DNA of 64,000 bases. Source: Rotaria macrura (taxonomy: Eukaryota > Rotifera > Eurotatoria > Philodinida > Philodinidae). Each line of letters opens with the position of its first letter. Position 1 is the stretch's first letter. Of this stretch, positions 25,801 to 37,721 are shown piece after piece. A program made the translations under genes and the position numbers. The notes below the pieces were generated by a model. That model had not been told where the DNA came from, made no database searches, and saw only the letters and a list, made by a program, of their open reading frames with translations. The stretch covers positions 55,619 to 119,618 of the forward strand of contig OENT01000369.1 in assembly GCA_900239685.1 (NCBI GenBank), written 5' to 3'.

Positions 25801-28058
25801 AGCTTCAATTTTCATCTCCCAAACTCATTAAATTGATCTGTGTAAGTGCAGCCACACACAAACTCTTTCTTGGTAAAGGAGTGTCAAGTATGCCTTCCCC
25901 CACATTTGCAAGAATACAATGAAAAGGATTTGAATTGTTTCAAATATCTCAAAACGAGCTTGTGTTTTTTTATACTATCACATCTTTTTTTCTGCCTTTC
26001 TCTCTCTCTCTCACACACTTTTTTTCTTATTTTCATTCGTTATCATGCATAACGAGCTCTTCTCTATTCATCATAAATTACAGTGTAATGTGCATGAAGA
26101 GTGTCTGTTGAATAAAGAAAATCGAAATAAGACAACAATTAATGGAAACACTGATGAAGCTTCTCATGGTCGTCGAATTCTGCCTCACAATGCTCTTATT
26201 CATAACACTGTACTTGAATATTATCATCATACTTGGTAGTATTCATCGATGAAGTCTTTATCAAACATAGGAAATTCATGGAAATACACCGTATGATAGT
26301 TTATATTTATATCGAAGCAAACACGCGATTAATACCCTGACACTATGGGTGTCAGCGCTCCCTTTTCCAATAAACGGGCCGCATAAATGACAGACCTACC
26401 TTGCACCACATGAATTAATACCATACTGTATCAGATAAAGGGATACATAAGAGTCAGTGCAATTTCGATAAATTTTAAACAATTTCCTCTCTAATCTCGT
26501 AGAACAACATACTTTGATCGAATAATGTGAACGAAATGTAACAATCGAAGATCTATATGATCAACATGCGGCACCCGTTGACAGTATTGAGCGATATGAC
26601 ATTTATCTACAATATAAAGATGAAAATCTTTCCACCATATACTTTTACGATTGCATGTCACTACGGTTTGAATTCTATTGTCAACATACTTTTATGATTC
26701 ATCTGAAAAGTTTGCTGAAATAGTAATGGAACGTTTTGAAATGAAATGCATATCGAGAATGAATATGTACATGTATATGGTATAATCGATGTTACGACAA
26801 ATGAATATTGTTTTAAACATATTGAAGTATAATTACACTGTGCCATCACGTTGTTTGAGCTGACGTGTGAAACATGTGATGTTTAGTGTAATGATTGAAT
26901 CCTGTGTGCAGTCGAATTAGGACACAAAAATTGGTTACTTTTGAATATCATCAAAAAACTACAAGTCAAGGCCTGACACGATGAACTCTTTTGATAAATT
27001 CGAGAATTGTTTTCTCCCATTACTTAAACTATCCCGAAGTTTCTCTAGTTAGACTAACTTACATTAATTTTCAGTAGTGTAAGACTTTAAGAAGTTGATT
27101 CAATTAAAAGAAATTTTCAAATAAATTACGGATTTTTTCAAGTATTCCAATTTCAGAAAAATCTTATTTGTGTTTTCAGTTTTTTACCTCAATCGTCTGG
27201 AAGCTACCAAGAGCGTAACTATAGCTTCTTTCAATATATTTAAAATTTAAGTTTAACATTGGATTATTCAAATAGCTACTTGAAGCATTCTAAAAACAAC
27301 TGGAAGTTCAAATATGGACTCCTAAAACAAAGTGTTATTGTCAATCTGAGCAAAGCACATATGGGGAAGAAGGCCTATTAACCTTGCTTCTCTGCCATGC
27401 AAACGATATTTCGAAATGTTAGTCTGAATTAGTAACAAATGATTTTAGCAGACGATTGCTCGCTGTTATTCAGAGTTTCAATAAATCGTATGCATGTATT
27501 CATGAAGAGTGAATTGACGGTATGCTTCATCTATATTTTGTCTGTATCTGCTTCTTATGTCGAGCAATATCTAACTTATCCATTCACTTTTGAGATCTCA
27601 TGTGTTCATACCAAATCTATGATAAAAACCCAAGAATAGCTTACAAGTTTCATGAAAAGAAAACAAAAATTTGCGAACTCTCTTAGATAAGCGATAAAAA
27701 GAACATTCAGGTCACCTAATATAAACGAGAGACAAGATACGTAAATTTCTTATCTCTATATATAGAGAATATAGTCGCTGTAAGTGATAATCTAAATTAA
27801 TTAATTTTCATTATTTCTGTTGAATCTGTCAACATCATTCAACTTTTATCGTAAATTTTTAATTTATGTATCGTATCAATATACATGTGAATCATTCCAT
27901 ATAAAAGCCATCGTTATTCCCGAAAGTACTCGTTTGATATTCTCCTAAAAAAACATATTGTCGTCGTTATCTCTATTATATAACTGAATAAATCAAATAC
28001 ACAAAAACAAACTTCATTTTTTTAACTTATCATATTCAACAAAAATAGTATAACAACG
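22875..28058. other. Long intergenic stretch, no gene supported
   Basis: Five kilobases without a recognisable protein. CAGTGGCGTACATAGG at about 22952 resembles the end of some DNA transposons, but no inverted partner is found. Exon-like snippets occur at about 25.1-25.3 kb, 25.64-25.73 kb and 26.0-26.2 kb. They are short, interrupted by stops in all frames, and match no family I know; they may be remnants of a decayed gene or transposon. A C/T-rich run lies at 25.98-26.03 kb. Confidence 0.35.
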
Positions 28059-28907
28059 ATGCTATTGTATACGATACTTCTACTTTTATTTATCTATTCA
28101 GTATCTTGTACAATATCTTGTTATGATTGCTCATTCGTGCCCGAAAAATACAATTATATTATAACACATGATAAAATTCCGTCAGAAATTAACAATTGTC
28201 AATTTAAAGTTAATCAAACAGCATGCAGCATTGATATTCGATGGTATTTAACAACGAACATGACTGGAGTTAATATTTTAGCCGATGATCGATCATCGTC
28301 AAAATTAGAACATACATTGCTTGTTGAGACTGTTCTATCAGGAATTGGAGTAACAAGACAAATAGAACATTCGTTACATTATTTTTGTACTACTGATCGA
28401 TGCAATGATGTATCAATATTCAAACGTTTATTAGAATCGTTGTTTTTAAATAGTTCATTAATAGAACTTGAACCTCTGCTGATACCCGATGATCCATTTG
28501 ATGGTAGTAGTTGTCTGCTTTATACAAATAAAACGGGTAATATTTGTAATGTAACTAGTGGTATTGATCCTAAAACTTGTAAACAATGTTCAACAATTTT
28601 AACGAGTGAAACTAGAACAGATATGATGTGTGCCATTTGTTTTCGTGATAATGTTTATACAGAACACTTAGGCGAGCAAGTTCTTTTTAACATGAACGAT
28701 CGAACACGTACATCAAATTGGTTTATTCGTTGTCGATCACAAGGTTGTAATGGGCTTGATGCTACTCAGAAGATTCGTGATAGAAATCATGTTTCATTTG
28801 ATTACAATCGATTTTTAGGTTATAACAATGGTTGTAAACAACGAATATCTTTAGGTTTAATCAAACTTTCGTTACTTCTTATAATGTTCACTATTGAGAT
28901 TTTCTAA
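28059..28907 (+). CDS. Secreted, probably GPI-anchored Ly6/uPAR-like cysteine-rich protein, 282 aa
   Basis: A single exon. Residues 1-17 (MLLYTILLLLFIYSVSC) form a signal peptide. Two cysteine-rich modules follow. The first starts SCYDC near residue 20 and closes with CTTDRCND. The second contains CKQC and CAIC and closes with CRSQGCNG. The CxxC opening and the terminal Cys-Asn are hallmarks of three-finger (Ly6/uPAR) domains, although cysteine spacing is irregular. Several N-x-S/T sites are present. The C-terminus is a hydrophobic stretch of about 17 residues with no charged cytoplasmic tail, as expected for a GPI-anchor signal. AATAAA lies about 30 nt after the stop. The start ATG is the first in frame and begins the signal peptide. 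The Ly6 assignment is from pattern only; the function is unknown, but it should sit on the cell surface. Confidence 0.65.
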   Translation: MLLYTILLLLFIYSVSCTISCYDCSFVPEKYNYIITHDKIPSEINNCQFKVNQTACSIDIRWYLTTNMTGVNILADDRSSSKLEHTLLVETVLSGIGVTRQIEHSLHYFCTTDRCNDVSIFKRLLESLFLNSSLIELEPLLIPDDPFDGSSCLLYTNKTGNICNVTSGIDPKTCKQCSTILTSETRTDMMCAICFRDNVYTEHLGEQVLFNMNDRTRTSNWFIRCRSQGCNGLDATQKIRDRNHVSFDYNRFLGYNNGCKQRISLGLIKLSLLLIMFTIEIF

Positions 28908-31701
28908 GGAATGATCAACGATGCTTCATACACGATGAATAAAATATTTCTTTTTTCTGTATATGATAATATCAATTTTAGATTTATGATTGAAATAAAA
29001 ATAAAATTATATCCCATAAAAAGTTTGCCGTTTAAAATGAGTATAATCTTATGAGAATTATTGTTGGTGTCCTGCATGCTCGCTAGTTCTCGACTAATGT
29101 GAATGAAACAGGACATGTCATATAAGCAATTTTGATAAATATACAAATGCATGAAGCATTTTTTCTAGGCAAAGTACGACGAGAGAGGTGTGTGTAAATG
29201 AAAAGCATTCGTGTTGTTTTTTGATAACATGAAGAATCAGTAAATTTTATTGCTTATCTATGAATGTTGTTTTACTTCGCTGATAACAATAGAAATATTC
29301 ATCACTAATAGTAAAGCTATGCAAGAAACTAGAAACTTTCTAAACATAGTAGTCGATCGCTATTATTGTTGTAGCAAGATATTCAAATCGAAATTTTCAT
29401 ATGAACGAAGACTTTATCAAGTAATAAATAGAGTTTGTATCTAATCATTGAATACTGTTCAGTGTATTAATCATCAGTTGTAATAGAATTTCAGGGACCA
29501 ACGAAACCCCATGTAAATCTATCTGGAAACTTCTTTTAGCTACATATGTTTATTAGCACATAAATGGCAGAAAATAATAACTTTCATCAACTAAACTATC
29601 TAACCACAGTGCTAGAGATTAAAAGTATTATTAATCTAGAAATTTGGTACCATTCAATTAATTGACGCGGCCTTCAAAAACAGCAGACTATGTATGAATT
29701 CCTTTTCATGTGGTTTATATTTTTTTAATTTCTTTAGCGAAACTTCCTCAACTATATTAGGAAACATTGAAAACTTAGTCAAATGAATTCACTTGCAATC
29801 TGCATGTTTTTCGTTACTTTAAAACTCGTATTATAGTGCTAAGTTCCCAATAGTATATGCATTCAAGCATATTTCTGCAGTAAAAAAAAATAAAAAAGTG
29901 AAGAAGCAGCTAAATAAATGGAATCGGTTTCATCAAGACATGATAGCAAATCGCCTGCGAGAATTCTTAGGCTTGCTACAGAATGCTCAATGTCACCAGA
30001 GGTCTGATCAACTAAAATCAAATCATTTATTAGACTTAATTCTTAACAATAAGTAGGTATGTTTTTCTAGTTTCAAATATTCTAAGAGTGTATCAAGATG
30101 CGATCAAACGTGAAACCCTATCTAGTCAGAATACTATACGAAATTATCAGTAATTAGACCAAATCCTGAGACAGTTTCGTTTATTCTAGAACATTAATCT
30201 TTAGTTAAATTCAGTATAAATAGTAGAAAATAAGCTGTCTTATACGGTGTATATTCAAGGTTATTCTGTGAACGAATATGATCGTCGCTCGAGAAATGAT
30301 GAATTGAACAATGTGGATCGAGCAAGTATATCAGTGAGTATATAATTACGGATGATTCATTTCTCATGCTATGCTGTTGTTCTCTCTACTTTTGTTCAAA
30401 CACTATCTGAAAGGAGTATTCATGGTAGAAGTTTTCAATGCCCTCCCCACAAGAGTTCTTTTTACTTAACAATTGCCCTGAGAGACTTTACATGAGTCGA
30501 ATTTCTTCACTAGGGTTATAAGTGACAGTCTCGTTGGAGAATAATCATATAAACATATGTCTACACTGAAAAATTCACATCTGAGAATGTTATTAGCACC
30601 TGTATGAATGTTCATTGCATACTTTAGATTGCTAGAGGCATATCAGATGATACTATTGGCTAGTCGATGGGCAACTGAGTTGCGAAACAGTTCTAACTCA
30701 AGAGAGATGAATTTGCCACACAACATATTGGATTTCTCAGCCATATTTCTTCATGTAACATTTGCACAAATATTCATGAGCAGAAAAGCAAGAGAATCAA
30801 TTGGCAACGGTGTTCAAGTACACCTGTATCAAATACAGTGGGATAGTAAAAGTAAATATACTCTTACTTTCTAACATTACTTAGTACATAGGATTTTGAA
30901 TGATAGTACTCAGTATCTAGATCCTGTCTCTAACAGATGGACAACGACAGGCTTTGTCTCCATCACGAAGCGTTACTAAAATTTTCGTGCCCAGTTTTAG
31001 GCCGTGAGAAACGTTTTCATACACAAAAGTGGGATTATTTTTCTAGAATCGAATTAGAATACATTAGCTGTGAAAAAAATGATGAATGTCATGAATTATC
31101 GAAAATAACAATATACGTACACTGGTACACCACCAACATTGTGTTTCAAATTTTAATCTGATATGAATTGTGCTCATATCTTTTATGAGAAAAAAGATTC
31201 TCTCATGTTGATAAATAATTGTCTCATTCAGATATTTTATACGACGTCTCAGTATCAAGTGAAACACTCCTCTTTGTGGACGATGCACTTTTTCTAGCTC
31301 CTTATATTTTCATATATGATCGGTAATAAAACGCATGAATAGAGTGTGTTTCAATTAAAAAGTAATTTATAAGTAATCGACCACTTAGTTGCTGATGAGT
31401 CTACTCTATAAATTGATTTAATATGTATCCGAGTACGTTGACTCACTCATGTCAAGTGCTAGTATTCGATGAGGAACAGATTTATTCTTTATTGAACGAG
31501 ATAGAATTCGTATCTATTCTAAAAATAATCTTTCAGATTGAATATGTATCGACAAATCTTCAATAGTTATAACTTTTTAGTTATTAAAGTGTTAAAAGAA
31601 ATAATCGTCAAAATTGTCCCAAAACTACACTTGAACCAATATATAGACTGTACGTAGAACATCATATATATGGATAGTCGTTGATCATTCATATTGTTCT
31701 A
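28908..31701. other. Intergenic, nothing firm
   Basis: This stretch separates the Ly6-like gene from the 3' end of the convergent F-box gene. Two open frames at 30.6-30.9 kb and 30.9-31.2 kb are near each other on the plus strand and could be fragments of a decayed gene, but I recognise no family. No repeat with clear ends is seen. Confidence 0.35.
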
Positions 31702-33441
31702 CTAACGAATCCACACTTGAAGAATTGAACTTTGACTTTTGTTCCTTGAAATCGAGCATGTTGATGATAAATTTTCATGTAACCATTGGAGAAGTTCATC
31801 ATTTGCCGTTGATGATGATGTTTTATGATTCCATTTATCATCTTTACATTGAAATATTAACGATTGAAGATTATTCATATTATTAATTAAATAATTGACA
31901 TTAGTTCGATGTTCCAAATCAATGACAAGCGTTTGGCATTGACGTCCTAAAGGGGAATTAGCTATTGTAAAACATTGTGCTGTATTGAAATACCAACTAT
32001 ATAGCATAGATTCTCGTGTAAAAAAATCTAATCGATGAATAGATACACTATGAAGTTTAAATAAATCACAATCTAATTCTGGTAAATGAGAAAATCTTAA
32101 TAAATGAAGACGAGGTGCTCTGTCAAGTAAAAATTGTAACTGATGATAAATTGAATCACCTTGCATTAATGTAACATCAAGAGATCTTAAATGATGCAAT
32201 GTTGGAATATTCGATAGGAAATTAAAATTGAATGGAAGTATTATGTCTAAATGCGAAATATTTAGAAATCGAATAGGGTAATATGTAACATCATATGATG
32301 CATTGCTTTCATGTTGAAGAGTTTCAACATGATCATAAAACCAATAGTCTTCTTTGTTTGAACACGTTGATTTCGAACATAATTCATTAATTAATTGAAA
32401 ATCATTAAAAGCATAGGGAAGTGTATAGACGATAGCATGATTGAATGGATTGAATGGATTCCAATCACATCGAACAAACCATCGATGTTCACTGATCCAA
32501 AAATCTGTTTGAAATGTATCAAGTAATTCATCGATACTATCTTCTATGGTATTGTTTTGAGGGAAATTAAAGTCCATTTTTAAATGAAAAACTTTAACAT
32601 TGGGTAAATAATTCACGAGAATATTTTTCCATCGATGACCATTGACTAATACAAACGATGTATTCAATGTTAAATAATGTAAATTAAACATTGATTGAAA
32701 GAGATTCACTATTGTTTCTAAGGAACCGTGAAATGTGAGATCTAATTTAGTCAAAAAAGGAGCAATTGTTTGAAAATTTTCGTTTTTCTCTTTGCACATA
32801 ATTGATGAGCAAAGTCGTTTAAGACAAGGTGTTCGTAGGATAACATTCGATAGACTATTAACATCAAACTTGATATTTTTGATTGTGAGATATTTAATGG
32901 CTGATGATGTAACTGAGAGTAAAGAGAAATAAATTCCTTTAGGTAATATACCATCTATATAGCAATGAATTAGTTTTGGTAGACTCCATATATTATCAAT
33001 CAAACTAGTTTCTTGATTTTTGAGAAAACATCCAGTTAACTTGAGATATTTTAAAAATAAGAGATGATGGCTGCGTGAAATGATTTCATTCAAACTATCG
33101 AAAGATGATATCCATTCAAGTGACATAGATTTTAAATGAATAAATTGATCAAGTGTAACATTGTGCGAGAGAAAATTTTCAGGAAGATTTGGTGTGTTAT
33201 CATCATCTGATAAATTCAATGATATAACTTTATCAATAATTGAAGGAAGATGTTGTTGACAAATATAATCGAAATTCTGTTTAGAGACAGAACGAAAATC
33301 AAAAGCATAGCATTGGAATGATGTTTTAAGAAGCTGGTCAAATCGAATATTTAACCCATTATAAGCATGAAGAATATGAGCAGCATCGATGTATTCGAAT
33401 AGTTCGAGTATTATTTCATTGGGTAAACTTTCAAAATTCAT
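31702..33441 (-). CDS. F-box / leucine-rich-repeat protein, 579 aa
   Basis: A single-exon minus-strand gene. The N-terminus (FESLPNEIILELFEYIDAAH) is a clear F-box core, which would bind Skp1 and bring substrates to an SCF ubiquitin ligase. The rest is a series of irregular leucine-rich repeats such as LPNVKVFHLKMDF, LHYLTLNTSF and FLNISHLDIILPF. The family marks HRWKNIL and FWISEHRWFV recur in the second F-box gene of this window (HWEVL and FWIHIKRWFV), so the two are paralogues of about the same length (579 and 561 aa). Large sets of such proteins occur in bdelloid rotifers. The ATG at 33441 is chosen because the F-box begins six residues later. Its start lies only 155 bp from a 1.28-kb TIR element, which could affect its promoter. 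A decayed relative lies at 36.1-37.5 kb. The substrate is unknown. Confidence 0.85.
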   Translation of the reverse strand: MNFESLPNEIILELFEYIDAAHILHAYNGLNIRFDQLLKTSFQCYAFDFRSVSKQNFDYICQQHLPSIIDKVISLNLSDDDNTPNLPENFLSHNVTLDQFIHLKSMSLEWISSFDSLNEIISRSHHLLFLKYLKLTGCFLKNQETSLIDNIWSLPKLIHCYIDGILPKGIYFSLLSVTSSAIKYLTIKNIKFDVNSLSNVILRTPCLKRLCSSIMCKEKNENFQTIAPFLTKLDLTFHGSLETIVNLFQSMFNLHYLTLNTSFVLVNGHRWKNILVNYLPNVKVFHLKMDFNFPQNNTIEDSIDELLDTFQTDFWISEHRWFVRCDWNPFNPFNHAIVYTLPYAFNDFQLINELCSKSTCSNKEDYWFYDHVETLQHESNASYDVTYYPIRFLNISHLDIILPFNFNFLSNIPTLHHLRSLDVTLMQGDSIYHQLQFLLDRAPRLHLLRFSHLPELDCDLFKLHSVSIHRLDFFTRESMLYSWYFNTAQCFTIANSPLGRQCQTLVIDLEHRTNVNYLINNMNNLQSLIFQCKDDKWNHKTSSSTANDELLQWLHENLSSTCSISRNKSQSSILQVWIR

Positions 33442-33595
33442 ATCAATAAATCTTTGGCGACATTATGAAGAAAGCTAAACATTTGCATTGATGTTTTTTC
33501 TTCTACGTTGCTCGAATAACATCGAATAGGAAAAAATCGATAGATTGTTTTTACTTCAATGCATGAACGCCCTCTATCGTCATGTTCTAATCCCA

Positions 33596-34876
33596 CCCAT
33601 GTCGAAAGGAACAGTCTCGGTACGCGTACGGGACGACTAACTGGTACGCGTACCGCCGTCACGCGGAGTACGCGTACCACGACCGTGCCGCAAAGTGCAA
33701 TAATGCACTTTGGTAATTTTTCCTATTGGTATATTTTTGAAACTCAAACTAATTGTTGGGATCAAAGCTTTTTCAATACAGGTGAAAAGAAGTATCCATC
33801 TTTTTTTTTGCCCGTTCGGTACTGATATTAAATTTATTGAAAAACCCAAAAAATCTAGTTTTACAAAACAAAATTTCAGATAGATTTCCAGATCAGCTTA
33901 AGTTTTATTTCGAGACAGTGGTTTTGAATGATAGATTTAATGTTCAGAGAAAATAAATAAAAACATAAAGATTAGAAAAATAATTGTCATATCTATTAAC
34001 TTGTTGTCGATTGCTAAGCTTGGTAAAAATTCCTCTAATAAAATGAAAATTACATTCAGCGTAATTGGAATATGAATTATGTTCAAAAAATATTAAAAAA
34101 TTATTTTTCAGTCGAGAGACATTTNGAATTTCATCTTGTATGAAAATATGAAACACATAAATGCAAATGAATTTTAGTTTAATTCATTATAAACCGAGTA
34201 TTTATTTACGAAATTATACTTATTCTAACATTAAACGTAAAATTAAAATAATGGAATTATTCATCAGATATGTTCGAATTATATAAATTTAAATAAAATA
34301 AGTGAATATTTATTTTAATGTTTTTTCAGCATAAAAAATAAAGAATATAAAATATATTCTGTTGTAATCGAAATAATTACAAAAGTCATTTTAATTTTAT
34401 GTACTACACATTGGATATTTGTAGAAAATTCATTGGATATTAATTCACATTTTTAACAATTAATTTAAGTAAAAGAAAAATTTCATTCATAATACTCGAG
34501 AAAAAAATTCAAAGCATACTAAAATAATGAATAGAAGAATGAAAAAAATAAAATAAAATATATTGAGGTTTCGGAATAATCGTAGAGCAATTATAATATT
34601 TTTAATTTTATTGAAAAATTGAAAAAAATTTTAGTAAAAAAATTGATTGCCTGCTTTTACTGAGAAAAATGACTAGATAAATCAGACGATTTCACTTGGC
34701 TTATATACCCTCATCCAGCCATTGCCTGATTACGAATCCTTCCTCTTGGAGAGTAATTCATGGTACGTATAACGTACACTCAGCATAAATCGTACGCGCT
34801 TCGTTCGTGCACTGCACGCAAGCTGAGGCGTACCGATGTGGCGTACACGTACCGAGACTGTTCCTTTCGACATGGG
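33596..34876. mobile_element. Non-autonomous DNA transposon, 1281 bp, about 28-bp TIRs
   Basis: The left end CCCATGTCGAAAGGAACAGT is repeated exactly, inverted, at the right end, and the match continues through CTCGGTAC. Inward of each TIR is a GC-rich zone full of TACGCGTACC or GTACACGTACC. The core is very AT-rich with no transposase frame; one undetermined base lies at 34125. No clear target duplication is seen, so the superfamily is open. The left end lies about 155 bp upstream of the F-box start codon. Confidence 0.8.
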
Positions 34877-36139
34877 ATGTCATACACAGCTTGATTATCT
34901 CCTAGCTTCGAAAGTCAGATCTCTAATGTTTTAGATTCTTGGCATACCTGTATGGAAATAGTATGACTAGAAGCCAATTTTTGAATATCAATACAATTCA
35001 AAAAAATGGTACATATTGATACCATGACAGTTAGCTAATGACAAGGATTTTAATCAATGATAAAAGCTATTCTGAATGGATGCAGTCGATAAGATTAGGT
35101 TCAATTTCACTAGTACAAAAATTTTAATGAAAATACGGATTTATAATGATGAATTTCGACTGAAGGCCATCATTGTACACGCAGTTACACATTTTACTTT
35201 TCACGATCAAAGAATCAAAGCATGAAATCTTAATTCTGATATCTTTTTAAGTTATAATATCGAAGAGATCCCAACTGTAGACTTCTTATGACTACTCAAA
35301 CATTTCTCTAGTCATACATCGGCATCTGTTGCTGATACACAGGAATTTTGCCAATGACAATCTTGTGAAAAATCATAAATGACAATTGACATTAAATACA
35401 AAAATCTACAGTCGATCTCAACTGACTGACAAATATATATAATTATACGTCGCTAGCTGATCTGTATATACTGTTGTTTATGGAAATATATTTTTATACA
35501 TAGCGCAGTTTAAATTAAAAGAAAAACAATACTCTATTATTTTTTCATTTCATAAATAATTATATACTTGAATAGAAGAAAAAGTATGTGCTGTACGATC
35601 TTTTCGGATCAATTTTATTGTTAGATTAGTAGTTTTTTTTCGAACTTCTACTGGTATCTCTCTTCAACTTGATCACATGTGGCCAGTATGAAGAATCTCA
35701 AGCGAAACCAGTTACATATCCAAGCTCCATATTGTTGGTGAATTATAGAAAAGTTGTCTTTTTCCATTTTTATTATTAAAATTTCGCTTTTTCAGATTTC
35801 CAATAGCTTTTGTTTCTCGTAGGTCTTCTATCGACAATTAAAAAAACTAAGTATACTTGCATTTGACTTCATCTTACAACAGAATACTGATCCGCATCAT
35901 TGTCGCTTGCTTATCAAAGAAATAGTCGAATCTTAAGTTTATTTAGCTATATGAATGTATATAATTAGTGTGTTATATACTTTTTGTTAGAGAGAGGAAA
36001 TCAAGAATGTTGGTTTATATGAAAACACATAACTATGAGGTAAACAAACTTAAATATTATTGAAAACATTGCGGCGTAATAATAACCTAGTTTTAAATTT
36101 TCATGCAATCCACAATCGACTTTCAAACATTCCTTTATT
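34877..36139. other. Intergenic, nothing recognised
   Basis: AT-rich sequence between the TIR element and the F-box pseudogene. I see no coding frame or element with definable ends. Confidence 0.4.
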
Positions 36140-37495
36140 CTTATGAAAATTTGACCATGTTGATAGTAAGCGATCTTTCGACCATTCTATGGCTTCGTCT
36201 CTAGTCGAAGACGATTTCTCATCGTTCCATTTATCCTATTTACATCGAAAAGTCAATGCTAGAAGACTCGACATTTTTGCAATAATATCAAAAATATGAC
36301 CATGATTTTCAATGCCATAGATAGAACTTGAGATTGAAGTCCAAGTGATGAATTAACTAAGGAAATACAATCTATTCTATAAAAATGTTCAAAATTAAAA
36401 ACAGATTTTCCCATAAAATCAAGTCCAAGAATCAATGGAGTAGTTGAATTTTTAATCAGTTTACTTAGAAATCATTTGAATAAAGAAATGTTGTTCAATC
36501 GAGTAACATTTGTAATTAATTAATACAAGTGAGATATTTGTAGATGGTTTGTTGAAAATTTTTTTGTTGACGGGAATTTTCGATCTTTCTATCGATCATT
36601 TTCTACCTTTAACTTGTTCTACGATCTTTTAGAACACTATACATGCAAATACACAATACACAAAACATAGAAATACAGAATTCATACGAATATGCAAAAC
36701 ATCATGATCATTGAACTACTATGCCTAGCAGTTCTTACATGTCCAAATGCATTACTCATGTTTTCATTTCTACAGTCAAAATNATTTTGACTGTAGAAAT
36801 GAAAACATGAGTAATGCATTTGGACATGTAAGAACTGCTAGGCATAGTAGTTCAATGATCATGATGTTTTGCATATTCGTATGAATTCTGTATTTCTATG
36901 TTTTGTGTATTGTGTATTTGCATGTATAGTGTTCTAAAAGATCGTAGAACAAGTTAAAGGTAGAAAATGATCGATAGAAAGATCGAAAATTCCCGTCAAC
37001 AAAAACATTTTCAACAAACCATCTACAAATATCTCACTTGTATTAATTATTGAATTGAATCTCATGTACTCTTATCTTTTGATTTACTTTTAACATTTGT
37101 AATTGAAAATACGCATTTCTTTATTAATTCTTGTAGATTCTATTGATCTTAATCGATTGCAAATTCACATTGTCGACAAATAATAATCATGAAGGGAAAA
37201 TCAAATTTTAAAATGTTGAATATTTGAAATATGTGCAAGTAACTTATTCCTATCTTGTATTTAAAAGAATTTTCTGAATATTGTCGAAGAAATTTGATAT
37301 GATCATATGACCAATAATCACTATCATTGACGCATGTTGACTTAGAAAAACACTGACATGAACGAACATATTGATCGAAAGCAAAAGGTAATATATAAAG
37401 AATAAAAGAATCATATCAAACATAATTAGATTCGGTGTTTCATTAGCCAAAAAATAATTCGAAAGGTATCAATCAATTCGTCTACGTGTTCTTCG
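36140..37495 (-). pseudogene. Decayed F-box/LRR gene copy, interrupted by a palindrome
   Basis: Scattered nucleotide similarity to the minus-strand F-box gene at 31.7-33.4 kb runs in the same order and orientation. The block TTCCATTTATCCTATTTACA at 36225 matches TTCCATTTATCATCTTTACA at 31823. The block ATGATCATATGACCAATAAT at 37299 matches ATGATCATAAAACCAATAGT at 32328. AAAGCAAAAGGTAATATATA and GGTATCAATCAATTCGTC also have counterparts. The frame is full of stops and small indels, so it is not functional. Between the two matched blocks the pseudogene is about 570 bp longer than the intact gene, close to the length of the inserted palindrome (533 bp). Outer limits are approximate. Confidence 0.6.
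36517..37049. repeat. 533-bp near-perfect palindrome centred on one undetermined base
   Basis: Positions 36517-36782 are the inverted copy of 36784-37049, with the single N at 36783 exactly at the centre. I find only one mismatch (a T in the left arm near 36560 against a G-pairing position in the right arm). A 14-bp direct repeat (TAACATTTGTAATT) occurs at 36504-36517 and 37091-37104 and could be a target duplication. It is either a foldback element or an assembly or cloning inversion artefact at the N. No coding content is seen. Confidence 0.85.
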
Positions 37496-37721
37496 GCTAT
37501 ATTTTGACACGAGGGCGAGGATTTGGGTGTGGCAATGGGAGTATTCTGCCATTCTGTAGTCACAACAATGCCCATACTTTAATTTTTATTCCTATATTCT
37601 TTTTAGATTTATTTCTCAAGATCTAAATTTAATATTTAGTTCGCGTACAGTACCGTATTCCCTATACTCTCTTTAGATGTATTATACAATAATTGAATGT
37701 TCTAGTGAAAGATGATGAGGG

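Noticed and set aside
25116..26239. Exon-like snippets between 25.1 and 26.2 kb
   Set aside because: Several short frames look protein-like, but I could not join them with splice sites or match them to a family.
33438..33849. Frames on both strands rich in Arg, Val and Thr upstream of the F-box gene
   Set aside because: They translate the TACGCGTACC array of the TIR element rather than a gene; the F-box gene has its own ATG at 33441.
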